A program made the translations under genes and the position numbers. A DNA stretch of 64,000 nucleotides from Stomorhina lunata (Eukaryota > Arthropoda > Insecta > Diptera > Rhiniidae). Shown here in pieces: positions 63,415-64,000 of the stretch. Position 1 is the stretch's first letter. The number at the start of each line of letters is the position of its first letter. The DNA is taken from NCBI GenBank assembly GCA_933228675.1, contig OW121744.1, positions 26,585,827 to 26,649,826 on the forward strand. Direction: 5' to 3'. The notes beneath the pieces were generated by a model. It did no database searches and was not told the origin of the DNA. It saw only the letters and a list, made by a program, of their open reading frames with translations.

Positions 63415-64000
63415 CGATTTAATGCACTTTGATTAATTGGCTATCTCGAAAACGGCTCTAACGATTTTGATAAAATTTTTACCTCTAAGAGGGTAAAAAC
63501 GGGTAAAAAGGGGAAAAAAACGAAAACGCTATATCTCCTAAAGTAATAGGTATAGAAACAAAATTAAAATTACGTTTTAAACAGCTATGAAAATAAGCGG
63601 ACAGGTGTTTGGTACTTTTTTGAAACTATGTCCGATAGGGGGTAAAAAAGGGTGAAAATTGTTTATTTGGCACCTTTTTAACCCACTCTTATATTTTAAA
63701 CTAAAGAATATAGAAAGAAACTTGGTACTGCAATCAATAGATTTAAAAGAATCATAAAACACGTATTTGGTACTTTTTTTGATTTTGGAGCCAAAATGGG
63801 TAAAAAAGGGATAAAATGATAACTTAACATCTCCAAAGTAATATGAATAGGAACATTATACATTATGTTAAATGCGTTTTAAAAAAATGTACCGAATTCA
63901 ATTGGCACCAAAAAAGTACCAAATATGCATATGGAACTTTTAGAAATTAGGGAATAAAAAGGGGGAAAATTAGTATTATTTTAAACAAATGAATGTTTGT
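63415..64000 (-). repeat. Dispersed GTACC-rich repeat, reverse orientation
   Basis: Diverged units such as TGGTACTTTTTTGAAA, GGGGGTAAAAAAGGGTGAAA, ATATCTCC(T)AAAGTAATA and ATAGAAACAAAATT are the reverse complement of the family at 10635-12440. It begins with GGCTATCTCGAAAACGGCTC, TAACGATTTTGATAAAATTT, a phrase I associate with arthropod repeats. It runs off the right edge. Confidence 0.68.

Overview
The window looks like nuclear DNA of a higher (probably calyptrate) fly. The evidence is one three-exon gene of the insect ecdysteroid-kinase-like (EcKinase/CHK) family with long introns, jockey-clade LINE fragments, a tRNA-headed SINE with a target-site duplication, and extreme AT-richness. The genus cannot be told from the sequence. 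No bacterial operon, rRNA or CRISPR array is present.

The only gene I can build is on the minus strand: exons 22789-23028, 13143-13939 and 7908-8166. They join in frame with consensus splice sites to a 431-residue protein. Its introns (8.8 kb and 5.0 kb) hold LINE, SINE and foldback copies, a 19-bp minisatellite rich in CNC/Maf- and AP-1-like motifs, kilobases of AT-rich minisatellite, and a direct repeat carrying two perfect-core hammerhead ribozymes.

By adding my interval estimates, roughly 35 kb of the 64 kb is minisatellite with 29-32 bp monomers. The sub-families are named here as follows. F1 is 29 bp, with a TATAGGAAATTTTT core (1-480, 1780-4362, 4926-6718, 36431-36680, 38115-40502, 41832-44152, 45178-47600, 48565-52352). 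F2 is 30 bp, built on TTTTCTATAGAAAA alternating with GATAAAAAA (8475-10634, 16862-20325, 23820-26805, 53340-55406). F3 is 30 bp with ATACCGAAAAATT (20905-22760). F4 is 32 bp with CTAGAAG and CTTATGA spacers (28436-30062). F5 is 31 bp with GTGTTGGTATAACAG (31070-32642, 34050-36430). F6 is 31 bp with ATAAAGAAAA (56035-57838). Several arrays flip orientation internally, and some show higher-order periods.

The right end (59390-62035) is a different satellite of about 406 bp monomers. It is followed by tRNA-like promoter fragments, an AT microsatellite and a GTACC-rich dispersed repeat that also fills 10641-12440 in the other orientation.

The most notable observation is the 17290-17993 element. 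Two copies of a Penelope/retrozyme-type hammerhead motif lie exactly 488 bp apart, on the sense strand of the EcKinase first intron, and a decayed third copy lies upstream of the gene.
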